A stretch of DNA of 8,536 nt from Methylophaga sp. GTDB lineage: Bacteria > Pseudomonadota > Gammaproteobacteria > Nitrosococcales > Methylophagaceae. The translations under genes were made by a program, and so were the position numbers. The stretch is from assembly GCA_007117275.1 (NCBI GenBank), contig SKGV01000123.1, forward strand, positions 1-8,536. Direction: 5' to 3'. Below the pieces are notes generated by a model. The model worked only from the letters and a program-made list of their open reading frames with translations. It searched no databases and was not told where the DNA came from. Position 1 is the stretch's first letter, and each line of letters starts with the position of its first letter. Positions 1-8,222 of the stretch are shown here, piece after piece.

Positions 1-834
1 ATGTCGGCCTGTCATTGCTAGTTCCTTGACCGGCATCAGTGGTGTTTGCCCCTCGGCCAGCCAAAGTTTTTCACCTTGCTCAATCAAGCCAAAATCGACG
101 CCAGAGGTCTGCTGCAAACTAAAACCAATGACATTTCGACCCGACTGCACCATCTGTTGAACTGCGGCATCATCACGATTGATCACCATGACACCATTGC
201 CGTTGTAGATTCGTGCTTTGGCCTGCTGGTAGTCCTCAATCGAATCATAGCGATCCAGATGATCTGCACTAAGGTTCAACACTACCGAGGCAAATGCGTT
301 CAGTGAGTTGACGGTTTCGAGCTGAAAGCTGGAGAGTTCGAGAATATAGAAGTCTGGTGGTGTCTCATTCAGCAGGTCTAGTGCTGGTGTACCGAGATTG
401 CCACCAGTAAGAACATTTTTCCCTGACTGCGATGCCATTTCTGCGATCAATGTCGTGACCGTGCTTTTACCATTAGAGCCTGTCACCGCGATCACCGGCG
501 CATTTACATGTCGTGCAAACAGCTCAATATCACCAATGACTTCAACACCCGATTGTTTTGCGGTAACGATTTCTGGCAGCCTCGGATCGATACCTGGGCT
601 TAACAGCACTTTATCAGCTCTCAATAACCAGCTTTGATCTAGTCTCCCAGTTTTCACTACAACCTGCGGTGAGCTTTGCTGCAATTCGGGCAGGCAAGGT
701 GGATTTTCACGCGTATCCATGACCACCACGTCCATCCCTTGTGCCAATAAAAAACGTGCACAAGACAAACCGGTTTTACCTAAACCAATGATCAGGCAGT
801 TTTCGATGTGTACGGCTTTGTTGTGTATGTTCAT
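1..834 (-). CDS. murD: UDP-N-acetylmuramoyl-L-alanine--D-glutamate ligase MurD, N-terminal 278 codons (cut by the window edge)
   Basis: MurD is the cytoplasmic ATP-dependent ligase that adds D-glutamate to UDP-MurNAc-L-Ala, the second amino acid of the peptidoglycan stem. My translation from the ATG at 834 stays open to base 1. An N-terminal nucleotide-binding fold begins with IIGLGKTGLS near residues 15-24. The Mur ligase P-loop GSNGKST is at 119-125, with Lys123 as the phosphate-binding lysine. GGNLGTPALD follows near 143, then ELSSFQLE (about 166-173, catalytic Glu166), NLSADHLDRYDS (187-198, His192) and QQAKARIY (203-210), where Lys206 is probably the carbamylated lysine. The fragment ends in TGRH, the start of the GRHN motif, so roughly 160-170 residues including the C-terminal domain are missing. 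The start codon overlaps the mraY stop by ATGA, and there is no strong Shine-Dalgarno, so translation is probably coupled to mraY. Identification is secure; the 3' end is unseen. Confidence 0.97.
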   Translation of the reverse strand, partial: MNIHNKAVHIENCLIIGLGKTGLSCARFLLAQGMDVVVMDTRENPPCLPELQQSSPQVVVKTGRLDQSWLLRADKVLLSPGIDPRLPEIVTAKQSGVEVIGDIELFARHVNAPVIAVTGSNGKSTVTTLIAEMASQSGKNVLTGGNLGTPALDLLNETPPDFYILELSSFQLETVNSLNAFASVVLNLSADHLDRYDSIEDYQQAKARIYNGNGVMVINRDDAAVQQMVQSGRNVIGFSLQQTSGVDFGLIEQGEKLWLAEGQTPLMPVKELAMTGRH

Positions 835-1913
835 CGCAATTTTAACGTTGCCAGTCCAACCAAAACCAAAAACACCGTAATGATCCAGAATCGGACAATA
901 ATTCTGGGCTCCGGCCAACCTTTAAGTTCGTAGTGATGATGAATGGGCGCCATTAAAAACACCCGTTTGCCACGCATTTTGTAGGAAGCGACCTGAATCA
1001 TGACCGACAGGGTTTCAATGACAAACACGCCGCCCATAATCAATAACACCAACTCTTGTCTTACCATTACAGCCACACAACCCAGCGCCGCGCCGAGTGC
1101 CAACGCGCCAACATCTCCCATGAACACCTGTGCTGGATAGGTGTTGAACCAAAGAAAACCCAGTCCCGCACCGACCATCGCTGCACAAAAAACTGTTAAT
1201 TCACCCGCCCCTGGGATATGCGGAATTTGCAAATATCTGGCGAACTCAAAGTGACCCGCAGCATAAGCAAAAATCGCCAGCGCTGCGGCCACCATTACGG
1301 TTGGCATAATCGCCAAACCATCAAGTCCATCGGTCAGATTGACTGCATTGCTGCTACCAACGATGACAAAATAAGCCAGCAACATGTACCACGCACCCAG
1401 CGGAATAACGATATCCTTGAAGAATGGAACGATCAGTTCCGTTTCGGCAGGCACCACCGCAGTGTAATAGAGCAAAATTGCCGCCAACGTGCCGACCACT
1501 GATTGCCAAAAATATTTGTAGCGACTCAAAAGTCCTTTGGGATCCTGCTTGACTAGCTTGATGTAATCGTCAACAAACCCAATCAAACCAAAAGACATGG
1601 TCACCAGAAGTACTATCCAGACATAGCGGTTAGCCAAATCAGCCCAAAGTAGAGTGCTGACCGCTATCGCAACTAGGATCAGAGTTCCGCCCATCGTTGG
1701 GGTGCCGCTTTTTTCAAAATGTGACTCTGGTCCATCATTGCGAACGACTTGCCCGATTTGTCTGAAAGTGAGATGACGGATCATGGTCGGCCCCACCAAT
1801 AAGGCGATACCCAAGGCTGTCATAACACCCAGAATTGTTCTTAATGTCAGGTATTGAAATACGGAAAAGCCACTGTAGTGCTGGCTCAAATACTCGCTAA
1901 GCATCAATAGCAT
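831..1913 (-). CDS. mraY: phospho-N-acetylmuramoyl-pentapeptide-transferase MraY
   Basis: This integral membrane enzyme transfers phospho-MurNAc-pentapeptide from UDP to undecaprenyl phosphate, giving lipid I on the cytoplasmic face. The protein has 360 residues, the same as E. coli MraY, and is hydrophobic throughout with about ten membrane segments. Family motifs are all present: VVRNDGPESHF near 57-66, GTPTMGG (70-76), the Asp pair in GFVDDY (Asp115-Asp116), NAVNLTDGLDGL (189-200), FNTYPAQVFMGDVG (256-269, catalytic Asp267) and the histidine motif PIHHHYELKGWPE (323-335). The ATG at 1913 is preferred over the ATG three codons later because a GAGGAGG ribosome site sits 7 nt before it and the length then fits the family. 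The first base of this ATG is the last base of the murF stop (TGATG). The 3' end overlaps murD by ATGA. No key residue is missing. Confidence 0.98.
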   Translation of the reverse strand: MLLMLSEYLSQHYSGFSVFQYLTLRTILGVMTALGIALLVGPTMIRHLTFRQIGQVVRNDGPESHFEKSGTPTMGGTLILVAIAVSTLLWADLANRYVWIVLLVTMSFGLIGFVDDYIKLVKQDPKGLLSRYKYFWQSVVGTLAAILLYYTAVVPAETELIVPFFKDIVIPLGAWYMLLAYFVIVGSSNAVNLTDGLDGLAIMPTVMVAAALAIFAYAAGHFEFARYLQIPHIPGAGELTVFCAAMVGAGLGFLWFNTYPAQVFMGDVGALALGAALGCVAVMVRQELVLLIMGGVFVIETLSVMIQVASYKMRGKRVFLMAPIHHHYELKGWPEPRIIVRFWIITVFLVLVGLATLKLR

Positions 1914-3268
1914 CAGCCGTCCTCCTCTGCAGACATGGCATCCGCTAGTTGATCGAGCTTCATGAACCTCGATCCCTTCACGAGGCAGACGACCTCTGGG
2001 TACAAATTTGATTGAAGATGCCGTTGTAACTCAGTTTTGTCGGTAAAATGCTGCGCACCTTCACCAAAGGCTTGTGCTGCTTCTATGCTCATAGTGCCTA
2101 CGGTAAACAGACGGTGAACACCCGCTTGCTTAGCCTGCTCACCAAGTTGTCTGTGTATTTGCAGCGCTTGTGGGCCGAGTTCACCAAAATCACCAAGCAC
2201 CAACCAATGTCTACCCGGAAATGATTTCAACACCTCAATTGCACGGCTGAATGAACCGGGATTGGCGTTGTAGGTGTCGTCTATCAGCATTCCTGCTGGA
2301 TTGGCCTGTCGCAACTGTAGGCGATGTGGCACTGCGCGGATATTGCCTAAGCCTTTAACAATGGCCTCGGCGCTGATGCCTAGACTACTGGTCAGCGCAA
2401 TTGCGGCGAGCCCATTGGCAACATTATGTATACCCGGCAATGGCAAAGTGACAAAGTGGCAGACGCCATCAAGCATCACCATAAAATGATTGCTAGTCGG
2501 GCTGAGATTGAGATCAAGCGCCTTGATGTCGGCCTCAGCATCCAGCGCAAAGGTGACAGCGCACTTGCCAGCTAACAACTGACGCCACAAGCCAACATAG
2601 GGCATATCAGCATTGATCACCGCTTTGCCTGTCAGCGGCAGTCCCGCATAAATCTCACCTTTGGCTTGTGCTACACCCATTTCTGAGCCAAAGCCTTCTA
2701 TATGCGCGGCTGATACGTTATTGATGATGGCAATATCTGGAGCAGCGATCTTGACCAATCGACCGATTTCACCTGGATGATTGGCACCCATTTCAATCAC
2801 TGCGTATTGATGGTGATTTTGCAATCGACACAGGGTTAAGGGCACGCCGAGTTCGTTATTCAGGTTACCCTCTGTCGACAGCACGCTGCCTGCTTCGCGT
2901 AAGATTGCTGCGGTCATTTCTTTTAAAGTGGTTTTGCCGTTGCTGCCAGTGATCGCTACGACTTTTGCATGTGACTGCTGGCGCCAAAAGTGTGCAATGC
3001 TCGCAAAGGCTACGACCACATCATTGACCACTAATTGTGGTAGTGGGTCATCAACTGGCCGACTCACTAATGCAGCACAGGCACCGGCTTGCCTAGCCGC
3101 GGCCAGATAATCATGGCCATCTACATGCTGCCCCGGAAGTGCGACAAACAGCGCTGCGTCAGTCACTTTTCGACTATCAATTACCACAGCCGCTACATCG
3201 GCATTGTGTTCAGGCAGTCCACAGCCTAGCAGCTCAGCGATTTGATGCAGCGTCACGGGCAAGCTCAT
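1913..3268 (-). CDS. murF: UDP-N-acetylmuramoyl-tripeptide--D-alanyl-D-alanine ligase MurF
   Basis: MurF adds the D-Ala-D-Ala dipeptide to the UDP-MurNAc-tripeptide and so finishes the cytoplasmic precursor. From the ATG at 3268 the protein has 451 residues (E. coli 452). The N-terminal domain carries VVIDSRKV (28-35) and ALFVALPG (39-46). The ATP-binding domain has the P-loop TGSNGKTTLKEM (107-118), GNLNNELGVPLTL (134-146), IEMGANHPGEI (158-168) and NNVSAAHIEGFGS (183-195). The C-terminal domain has LPLPGIHNVANGL, DDTYNANPGS (330-339), LGDFGELG (358-365) and KGSRFMKLDQL (431-441). The frame also opens at a GTG at 3277, but the ATG is preferred: it forms the ATGA overlap with the murE stop seen at other junctions, AGAGAG lies at suitable distance upstream, and MSLPVTLHQI matches the usual MurF N-terminus. 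The stop shares one base with the mraY start. Confidence 0.97.
   Translation of the reverse strand: MSLPVTLHQIAELLGCGLPEHNADVAAVVIDSRKVTDAALFVALPGQHVDGHDYLAAARQAGACAALVSRPVDDPLPQLVVNDVVVAFASIAHFWRQQSHAKVVAITGSNGKTTLKEMTAAILREAGSVLSTEGNLNNELGVPLTLCRLQNHHQYAVIEMGANHPGEIGRLVKIAAPDIAIINNVSAAHIEGFGSEMGVAQAKGEIYAGLPLTGKAVINADMPYVGLWRQLLAGKCAVTFALDAEADIKALDLNLSPTSNHFMVMLDGVCHFVTLPLPGIHNVANGLAAIALTSSLGISAEAIVKGLGNIRAVPHRLQLRQANPAGMLIDDTYNANPGSFSRAIEVLKSFPGRHWLVLGDFGELGPQALQIHRQLGEQAKQAGVHRLFTVGTMSIEAAQAFGEGAQHFTDKTELQRHLQSNLYPEVVCLVKGSRFMKLDQLADAMSAEEDG
1921..1927 (-). promoter_or_regulatory. strong ribosome binding site of mraY
   Basis: On the minus strand GAGGAGG lies 7 nt before the mraY ATG at 1913, inside the last codons of murF. 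It is the best Shine-Dalgarno match in the window and fixes the first of two closely spaced in-frame ATGs as the start. It also suggests that mraY does not rely only on coupling to murF, even though the two frames overlap by one base. Confidence 0.8.
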
Positions 3269-4770
3269 AACAAGCACTCTCTGTTGAGGTTTTGTAGGGC
3301 CTGCGACACGGCGTGCATATCATTAAACGGATATTTCACCCCGGCAATTTCTTGGGTGGTTTCATGGCCCTTGCCGGCAACCAGCACAATATCGCTGTGC
3401 GCTGCATTCTGAACTGCAAATTCTATGGCTTTACCGCGGTCAGTGCGGACATGCACCTGCTGTGGATTTCGACATCCACGTAAGATGTCATTGATAATCT
3501 GTTGGCTGGCTTCATAGCGCGGATTATCATCAGTAATCACAAGGTAATCAGCCTGTTGTTCTGCAATCCTTCCCATCTGAGGACGCTTTCCACGATCACG
3601 ATCACCGCCACAGCCAAACACACACCATAAATGAGCTTGATCAATCGCATGCCAGCGTAATGCGGTCAGCACTTGCTCTAATGCATCGGGGGTGTGCGCG
3701 TAATCGACTACCACGGTCGGAGCAGTGCTGCTGCTGATTGCCTGCATTCTGCCAGTGACCGAGTGGCAAACACCCAACACTTCGGTTATTTGCTCTGATG
3801 AAATGCCAAGCACCTCCAAGACCAGTCCGGTAGCCAACAAATTGGCCACATTGAAAGCACCCAGCAATGAGGTCTGGATAGTACTGTGATAGTGTTCGCT
3901 CTCGAGTTCAAACTCGATGCCATCGTGTTTGGGCGCAACCAATTTGGCCGTTAATACTGCGTCAGGATCTTGATCAATGGAATATCCCAGCACGCGCTTG
4001 GTCGATTGGCAAGTAGACCGGATACGATGTCCCATCGCATCATCCAGATTCACGATGGCCGTTTGCACTGAGGGCATGGTAAACAAACGCATTTTACTGT
4101 TTGCATAAGCCTCCATACTGCCGTGATAATCCAGATGATCTCTGGTCAGGTTGGTCAATACGGCGATATCAATTTCAACAGCACTCAATCGCCCTTGATC
4201 CAAGGCATGAGACGAGGCTTCAAGCGCCACATGCTTGACACCCATGGCGACGCACTCAGCCAACATCGCCTGAACACTAATAGGATCTGGGGTGGTCATG
4301 CCGTTTTCTATTAATGCTGGCCAGCGTCCATAGCCTAGCGTACCAATCAAGGCGCAAGGTAAATTCAAGCTTTCCAGTGCCTCAGCGATGTAGTGAGTCA
4401 CGGAGGTCTTGCCATTGGTACCGGTGACCGCGATGACATTGAGCGATGCCGACGGTCTGCCATAAAAACGTGCAGCAATTTCTGACACTTGTTGATGCAA
4501 ATCAGCCACAGCTATCGCCTGCGCTGAATTCGCCGCGATCAGCGATTTTTCTGAGTCTGTCAGCTTGTGATCACTGGAAAACGCTACAGCGATGGCACCT
4601 TGTTGAAGCGCATCTTGTATGTGTGCCTGACGCTGTTCGGCGTGTTTGACCAAGGCAAAAAATACACTTCCCGGCACTACTGTCCGGCTATCCAGTGTCA
4701 GCTGAGCAACCTCCATGTCTTCACTTAGCAGAGCAAGCCCGTCAAACAGTGTAAATAATGATTGGCTCAT
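3265..4770 (-). CDS. murE: UDP-N-acetylmuramoyl-L-alanyl-D-glutamate--2,6-diaminopimelate ligase MurE
   Basis: MurE adds the third stem-peptide residue to UDP-MurNAc-L-Ala-D-Glu in the cytoplasm. The protein has 501 residues, close to E. coli MurE (495). Visible motifs are the UDP-binding LDSRTVVPGSVFFAL (26-40), P-loop VTGTNGKTSVTHY (115-127), TTPDP (159-163), EASSHALDQGRL (184-195), NLTRDHLDYHG (207-217), SKMRLF (225-230, Lys226 probably carbamylated), DYAHTPDALE (356-365), FGCGGDRDRGKRPQMG (385-400) and AGKGHE (465-470). The substrate motif is DNPR at 415-418, which in this family marks meso-diaminopimelate as the added residue; lysine-adding enzymes have a different residue in place of the Arg. 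DNPR is followed by YEAS, without the proline common two residues after the Glu. AAGGTGG before the ATG can serve as ribosome site. Both ends overlap neighbours by ATGA. Confidence 0.97.
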   Translation of the reverse strand: MSQSLFTLFDGLALLSEDMEVAQLTLDSRTVVPGSVFFALVKHAEQRQAHIQDALQQGAIAVAFSSDHKLTDSEKSLIAANSAQAIAVADLHQQVSEIAARFYGRPSASLNVIAVTGTNGKTSVTHYIAEALESLNLPCALIGTLGYGRWPALIENGMTTPDPISVQAMLAECVAMGVKHVALEASSHALDQGRLSAVEIDIAVLTNLTRDHLDYHGSMEAYANSKMRLFTMPSVQTAIVNLDDAMGHRIRSTCQSTKRVLGYSIDQDPDAVLTAKLVAPKHDGIEFELESEHYHSTIQTSLLGAFNVANLLATGLVLEVLGISSEQITEVLGVCHSVTGRMQAISSSTAPTVVVDYAHTPDALEQVLTALRWHAIDQAHLWCVFGCGGDRDRGKRPQMGRIAEQQADYLVITDDNPRYEASQQIINDILRGCRNPQQVHVRTDRGKAIEFAVQNAAHSDIVLVAGKGHETTQEIAGVKYPFNDMHAVSQALQNLNRECLL

Positions 4771-6476
4771 TGCTGTGCCACCTTCAGATGATGTTCAGGC
4801 AAATCATCGGGCGCAACATTCAACAGTCGCATTGCACCCGTCATCACTTCTGAAAAGACCGGTGCTGCCACCAAGCCACCAAAATACTCACCGCGTTTTG
4901 GATCATCGATCATGATTGCCATCGCCAGACGCGGGTTATCTGCCGGAATAATGCCGGCAAAAAAAGATTGATAACGGTCTGTGTGGTACCCCCCAGCCGC
5001 GTTGGTCTTTCTGGCTGTGCCTGTTTTAGATGCAATGGTGTAATTAGTCACTGCTGCGCGAGTTGCTGTGCCACCAGGCTGTGTGGCCAGTTTCATCATG
5101 GACCTCACCTGACGCATCAGATCACTTGAAAATACTCGCTTACCACGCACTTTACCCGAGGTTTTCACAAAGCTGACCGGCATCAAAATGCCATCATTGC
5201 CCAGCACTGTGTAGGCGCGCGCCAACTGGAGTGTTGAGGTTGCCATCCCATAGCCATATGCCAGTGTGGCCCTTTCGAGCGTTCTCCAGACACTTGGATC
5301 AGGCAAGCTGCCCATTGCTTCGCCAGGAAAATATGCGCCACTTTCCTGTGCGAAGCCAAAGTTGGCAAAGTCTTGCCAAAGCTGCTGCGGCTCTATCTCC
5401 AGGGCAATTTTACTGGCCGCGATGTTGCTTGATTTCTGTAACAAGGTGGCCAGATCAATCATTCCGTAATCACGAAAATCTCGGATATCATGACCACTGA
5501 CTCTAAACACACCCGGGTGAGTGTTAATGATGGACTTATCATCAAACAATCCTGATTTAAGACCACTGACGACGGTGAAAGGCTTGACTGTTGAACCGGG
5601 TTCAAACAAATCGATGACGGCTCGATTGCGAAAATCTGACGGATTCAGCCCAACACGGTTATTGGGATTAAATGAAGGTTGGTTCACCATGGCGAGCACC
5701 TCACCAGTGTGCACGTCGATGATCACCGCACTGCCGGAACTGGCGTTATGTTGCTCAACCGCTGATTTCAGCGCATGGTATGCAAGGTATTGCAGACGCA
5801 AGTCAATGCTCAACTGAATGTTTTCGCCGGCTTTTGCAGGGCGAATTAACTCACCACCACCTACAAAATTACCACGACTGTCACGCACCATACGACGCAG
5901 CCCCGTCACGCCGGTCAACAGCGCATCGTAACTCAACTCCAGTCCTTCCTGACCGATGTCATCGATATCAGTAAATCCAAGCAAATGGGCGGTGACTTCG
6001 CCAGTTGGATAATATCGTTTGTATTCGCGCTGAAGTGCTACGCCTCGAATATTTAGCGCCCGAACTTGCTCTGACAGCTCGGGAGTGATGTGCCGACGTA
6101 CATACACAAACTCCCTTCTGGCATTACTTGCAATTCTGTTGCGCAGATTATCAACACTCACTGCCAATATATCAGCCAGCTCATCCAGGCCTGGTTCATC
6201 CAAAGCAACAACTTGCGGGTTTAGCCACACTGAATGCACCGGTGTGCTTATCGCAAGTGGCTCTCCATGGCGATCTAACAACATGCCTCTATGTGCCACC
6301 ACGGGCACTTGTCGCAAATGTCTGGCATCGCCTTGGGTTCTGAGAAAGTCGGTATCAAGCACTTGCAGATCAACCAAGCGCCAGCCCAGACCAATGGCAA
6401 TCAAAACAAAACCTACCCGAACCAAATTCAATCGCCAGGCGCCAGTTTGCATGGATGTGTTCTGCTGACGGCTCAT
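4767..6476 (-). CDS. ftsI: septal peptidoglycan transpeptidase FtsI (penicillin-binding protein 3)
   Basis: FtsI is the class B penicillin-binding protein that cross-links septal peptidoglycan in the periplasm, working with FtsW in the divisome. From the ATG at 6476 it has 569 residues (E. coli 588). A short cytoplasmic tail is followed by one membrane anchor at about residues 16-35. The non-catalytic domain starts with AHRGMLLDRHGEPLA (61-75). The transpeptidase domain has all three active-site motifs: STVK (295-298, nucleophile Ser295), SSN (349-351) and KTGT (484-487), plus FEPGS just before the serine and YGYG near 407-410. The open frame extends 30 codons further upstream inside ftsL, but the ATG at 6476 forms the ATGA overlap with the ftsL stop and gives the expected N-terminus. 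No good Shine-Dalgarno precedes it, so translation probably depends on coupling to ftsL. Confidence 0.97.
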   Translation of the reverse strand: MSRQQNTSMQTGAWRLNLVRVGFVLIAIGLGWRLVDLQVLDTDFLRTQGDARHLRQVPVVAHRGMLLDRHGEPLAISTPVHSVWLNPQVVALDEPGLDELADILAVSVDNLRNRIASNARREFVYVRRHITPELSEQVRALNIRGVALQREYKRYYPTGEVTAHLLGFTDIDDIGQEGLELSYDALLTGVTGLRRMVRDSRGNFVGGGELIRPAKAGENIQLSIDLRLQYLAYHALKSAVEQHNASSGSAVIIDVHTGEVLAMVNQPSFNPNNRVGLNPSDFRNRAVIDLFEPGSTVKPFTVVSGLKSGLFDDKSIINTHPGVFRVSGHDIRDFRDYGMIDLATLLQKSSNIAASKIALEIEPQQLWQDFANFGFAQESGAYFPGEAMGSLPDPSVWRTLERATLAYGYGMATSTLQLARAYTVLGNDGILMPVSFVKTSGKVRGKRVFSSDLMRQVRSMMKLATQPGGTATRAAVTNYTIASKTGTARKTNAAGGYHTDRYQSFFAGIIPADNPRLAMAIMIDDPKRGEYFGGLVAAPVFSEVMTGAMRLLNVAPDDLPEHHLKVAQQ

Positions 6477-6769
6477 GGCGTAATGACCACAGTGTTGCGA
6501 TTTGCAGGCGTAATCATTTGCAAACGTTCTCGCGCCTGTTGCTCGACTCTGGCGGGCGTCGTCCAAGTGCTTTGCTCAAGCAGTAACCGGCCCCACTCCT
6601 CATTGAGCAGATCCCGCTTGTTTTCCAATTGTTGCATGGCAATAAATTCACTGCGGGCCATGTGTTTGGAGTAAATTACTGCTACGCCGGATGCCATTAC
6701 CGCCACCACCATCAGCAGCAGGCCGACATCGATCTTTACCCTCAGCAGTGTATCCGTCAAGACATTCAT
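6473..6769 (-). CDS. ftsL: cell division protein FtsL
   Basis: FtsL is a small bitopic membrane protein that forms the FtsQ-FtsL-FtsB complex and helps activate FtsW-FtsI at the septum. The product has 98 residues. A short cytoplasmic end is followed by one membrane segment (about 13-34, VGLLLMVVAVMASGVAVIY), then a periplasmic coiled coil with LENKRDLLNEEWGRLLLEQ (48-66) and STWTTPARVEQQARERL (67-83), the conserved end of the FtsL family. FtsL varies greatly in sequence, so position between rsmH and ftsI is a strong part of the identification. GGAG lies 8 nt before the ATG. The start overlaps the rsmH stop and the end overlaps the ftsI start, each by ATGA. Confidence 0.93.
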   Translation of the reverse strand: MNVLTDTLLRVKIDVGLLLMVVAVMASGVAVIYSKHMARSEFIAMQQLENKRDLLNEEWGRLLLEQSTWTTPARVEQQARERLQMITPANRNTVVITP

Positions 6770-7704
6770 GCAAGCTTCTCCGCGACACGCAGTACAGCAC
6801 TTCTGGCTCGGGAATTCGTTGCAAGCTCAGCTTCAGTTGCTTTTATCGCCTTACCAATAATTTTCAGCCGGGGTTTAAGCTGATCAGCCCTAACAGGAAA
6901 GTGTGCAGGCAAATCATCGCCACGGGCTTCATCACGGAAAAATCGCTTAACGATGCGATCCTCCAGAGAGTGAAAACTAATGACTGCCAGCCGGCCGCCT
7001 ACAGACAAAACATTCACAGCCTGACTCAGCGCACTGGTCAGTTCTTCCAGCTCACTATTAATAAAAATGCGGATAGCTTGAAAGGTCCGGGTGGCAGGAT
7101 GCTTGTGCTTTTCACGAAATGGACTGGCTTTGTCGACGATTGCGGCTAACTGACTTGTTGAGGTGATGGCTTGCTGCTCTCGGCTCTCAACAATCGCCTT
7201 TGCGATACGTTTGCTAAAACGCTCTTCACCATAAGTTTTCAACACGCCCGCAATTTCTGTGACCTCAGCAACAGCTAACCACTCGGATGCACTGATGCCC
7301 GATTCCGGGTTCATGCGCATGTCCAGTGGTCCATCTTTGGCGAAGCTAAATCCCCGTTCGGCCTTATCGAGTTGCGGCGATGAAACGCCAATATCCATCA
7401 GAACCCCTGCAACCTTGCCTTGCCAGAGCCGGCTGAAAATAATCTCAGACAGTGCAGAAAACGCACAGTGTTCGATTGAAAATCGGGCATCCTCTTTTGC
7501 CAGCAGCTGACCTGCGGCAATCGCTTCCGGATCTCGATCCAGACCAAGTAACCGACCGTTTGCGGACAATCGTTTGAGGATGGCACGACTATGTCCACCT
7601 CGACCAAATGTCGCATCGATATAGAAGCCGTTCGGCTCTATCGCCAGTGCTTCGACCGTCTCAGTAAGCAAGACAGGTAAATGTTCTGGGTGACTTGCTG
7701 TCAT
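6766..7704 (-). CDS. rsmH: 16S rRNA (cytosine(1402)-N(4))-methyltransferase RsmH (MraW)
   Basis: RsmH uses S-adenosylmethionine to methylate N4 of cytidine 1402 of 16S rRNA, which helps shape the ribosomal P site. The protein has 312 residues (E. coli 313). It opens with HLPVLLTETVEAL (8-20), then the SAM-binding motif DATFGRGGHS (30-39), LLGLDRDPEAI (52-62), and DIGVSSPQLDKAERGFSF (104-121) with DGPLDMRM (124-131). The C-terminal part has HPATRTFQAIRIFIN (202-216), ISFHSLEDRIVKRFF (242-256) and NSRARSAVLR (297-306). All hallmarks of the MraW family are present. The ATG at 7704 has AGGA 7 nt upstream, and a 9-nt gap separates it from the mraZ stop. The stop overlaps ftsL by ATGA. Confidence 0.98.
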   Translation of the reverse strand: MTASHPEHLPVLLTETVEALAIEPNGFYIDATFGRGGHSRAILKRLSANGRLLGLDRDPEAIAAGQLLAKEDARFSIEHCAFSALSEIIFSRLWQGKVAGVLMDIGVSSPQLDKAERGFSFAKDGPLDMRMNPESGISASEWLAVAEVTEIAGVLKTYGEERFSKRIAKAIVESREQQAITSTSQLAAIVDKASPFREKHKHPATRTFQAIRIFINSELEELTSALSQAVNVLSVGGRLAVISFHSLEDRIVKRFFRDEARGDDLPAHFPVRADQLKPRLKIIGKAIKATEAELATNSRARSAVLRVAEKLA

Positions 7705-7711
7705 CTATCCG

Positions 7712-7715
7712 TCCT
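7712..7715 (-). promoter_or_regulatory. ribosome binding site of rsmH overlapping the mraZ stop codon
   Basis: AGGA lies 7 nt before the rsmH ATG and shares two bases with the TAG stop of mraZ, so ribosomes ending mraZ would stand on the rsmH initiation site. This supports the ATG at 7704 and implies coupling, although the two frames do not overlap. Confidence 0.65.
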
Positions 7716-8166
7716 ATATGGACAAGCTTTCAAGTTCAGCGGGAACGATGCCATCGAAGTCTTCTTCCAGACAGGCTTCCATCAACTCATTCCAGGTCTG
7801 TTCATCCCATAACTCAAACTTATTTCCTTGGCCGATCATCACAACATTTTTATCCAGCCCCGCAAACTCGCGAAGCTTGGCAGGCAATAGCACTCGACCG
7901 TGGCCATCCATCTCACATTCAGTTGCGTAGCCCAGCAACATTCGCTTCAAACGTCGAACCTGGGGATTCAAGCTGGGCAGAGCAGTGAGCTTTTGCTCAA
8001 CGGCTTCCCATTCAGGCATTGGGTAAATTTGCAGGCAGTGATCGGAGTGATCGATGGTAACGACCAAACGCCCCTCACAACTGACGTCCAGATGCTTGCG
8101 GAAACGGGTGGGAATTGCCATCCGTCCTTTTGCATCCAGATTGAAAGTTGCAACACCTCGAAACAC
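7714..8166 (-). CDS. mraZ: transcriptional regulator MraZ
   Basis: MraZ is a small DNA-binding protein with two tandem AbrB-like (SpoVT/MraZ) half-domains that assembles into rings. In E. coli it represses its own operon by binding repeats at the mra promoter. The product has 150 residues (E. coli 152). The first half-domain shows NLDAKGRMAIPTRFR (9-23), the second CEMDGHGRVLLPAKLRE (84-100); both have the Asp-x-x-x-Arg core (Asp11/Arg15 and Asp87/Arg91). The start is GTG at 8166 because MFRGVATFNLD is the standard MraZ beginning; GGGGG, 6 nt upstream, is the only candidate ribosome site and is not a classical one. It is the first gene of the operon, about 50 nt after the inferred transcription start, whose leader carries the three GTGG boxes. 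Confidence 0.97.
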   Translation of the reverse strand: MFRGVATFNLDAKGRMAIPTRFRKHLDVSCEGRLVVTIDHSDHCLQIYPMPEWEAVEQKLTALPSLNPQVRRLKRMLLGYATECEMDGHGRVLLPAKLREFAGLDKNVVMIGQGNKFELWDEQTWNELMEACLEEDFDGIVPAELESLSI

Positions 8167-8190
8167 GACCAGCCCCCAAAGTTAAAGGAT

Positions 8191-8214
8191 CCACAAAGAT
8201 CCACTTTTCCCCAC
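8191..8214 (-). promoter_or_regulatory. MraZ operator: three GTGG direct repeats, 10 bp apart
   Basis: On the minus strand GTGG occurs at 8214-8211, 8204-8201 and 8194-8191, exactly one helical turn apart: GTGGGGAAAA, GTGGATCTTT, GTGGATCC. This is the arrangement reported for E. coli MraZ sites (TGGGN-type boxes with 5-bp spacers). The first box begins about 2 nt after the predicted transcription start, so a bound MraZ ring would block initiation or escape. The repeats are seen directly; binding is inferred. Confidence 0.82.
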
Positions 8215-8222
8215 TTAGCGAC

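Noticed and set aside
3269..3277. GTG start for murF three codons upstream
   Set aside because: The ATG at 3268 has the ATGA overlap seen at other junctions, a suitably placed AGAGAG, and fits the MurF N-terminus.
6477..6566. 30-codon upstream extension of the ftsI frame inside ftsL
   Set aside because: The extended N-terminus is unlike FtsI, and the ATG at 6476 gives the ATGA overlap and the normal short cytoplasmic tail before the membrane anchor.
6085..6674. Two 127-codon plus-strand frames opposite ftsI and ftsL
   Set aside because: Antisense shadows in different frames with no family resemblance or operon context.
6691..7149. 152-codon plus-strand frame opposite ftsL and rsmH
   Set aside because: It lies entirely opposite conserved genes, and its product has no recognisable domain; a shadow of rsmH coding.
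1..8166. Mobile elements, CRISPR arrays, tRNA genes or phage genes
   Set aside because: The region is filled by the standard dcw genes with overlapping ends; no tandem spacers, transposase frames or tRNA-like folds were seen.
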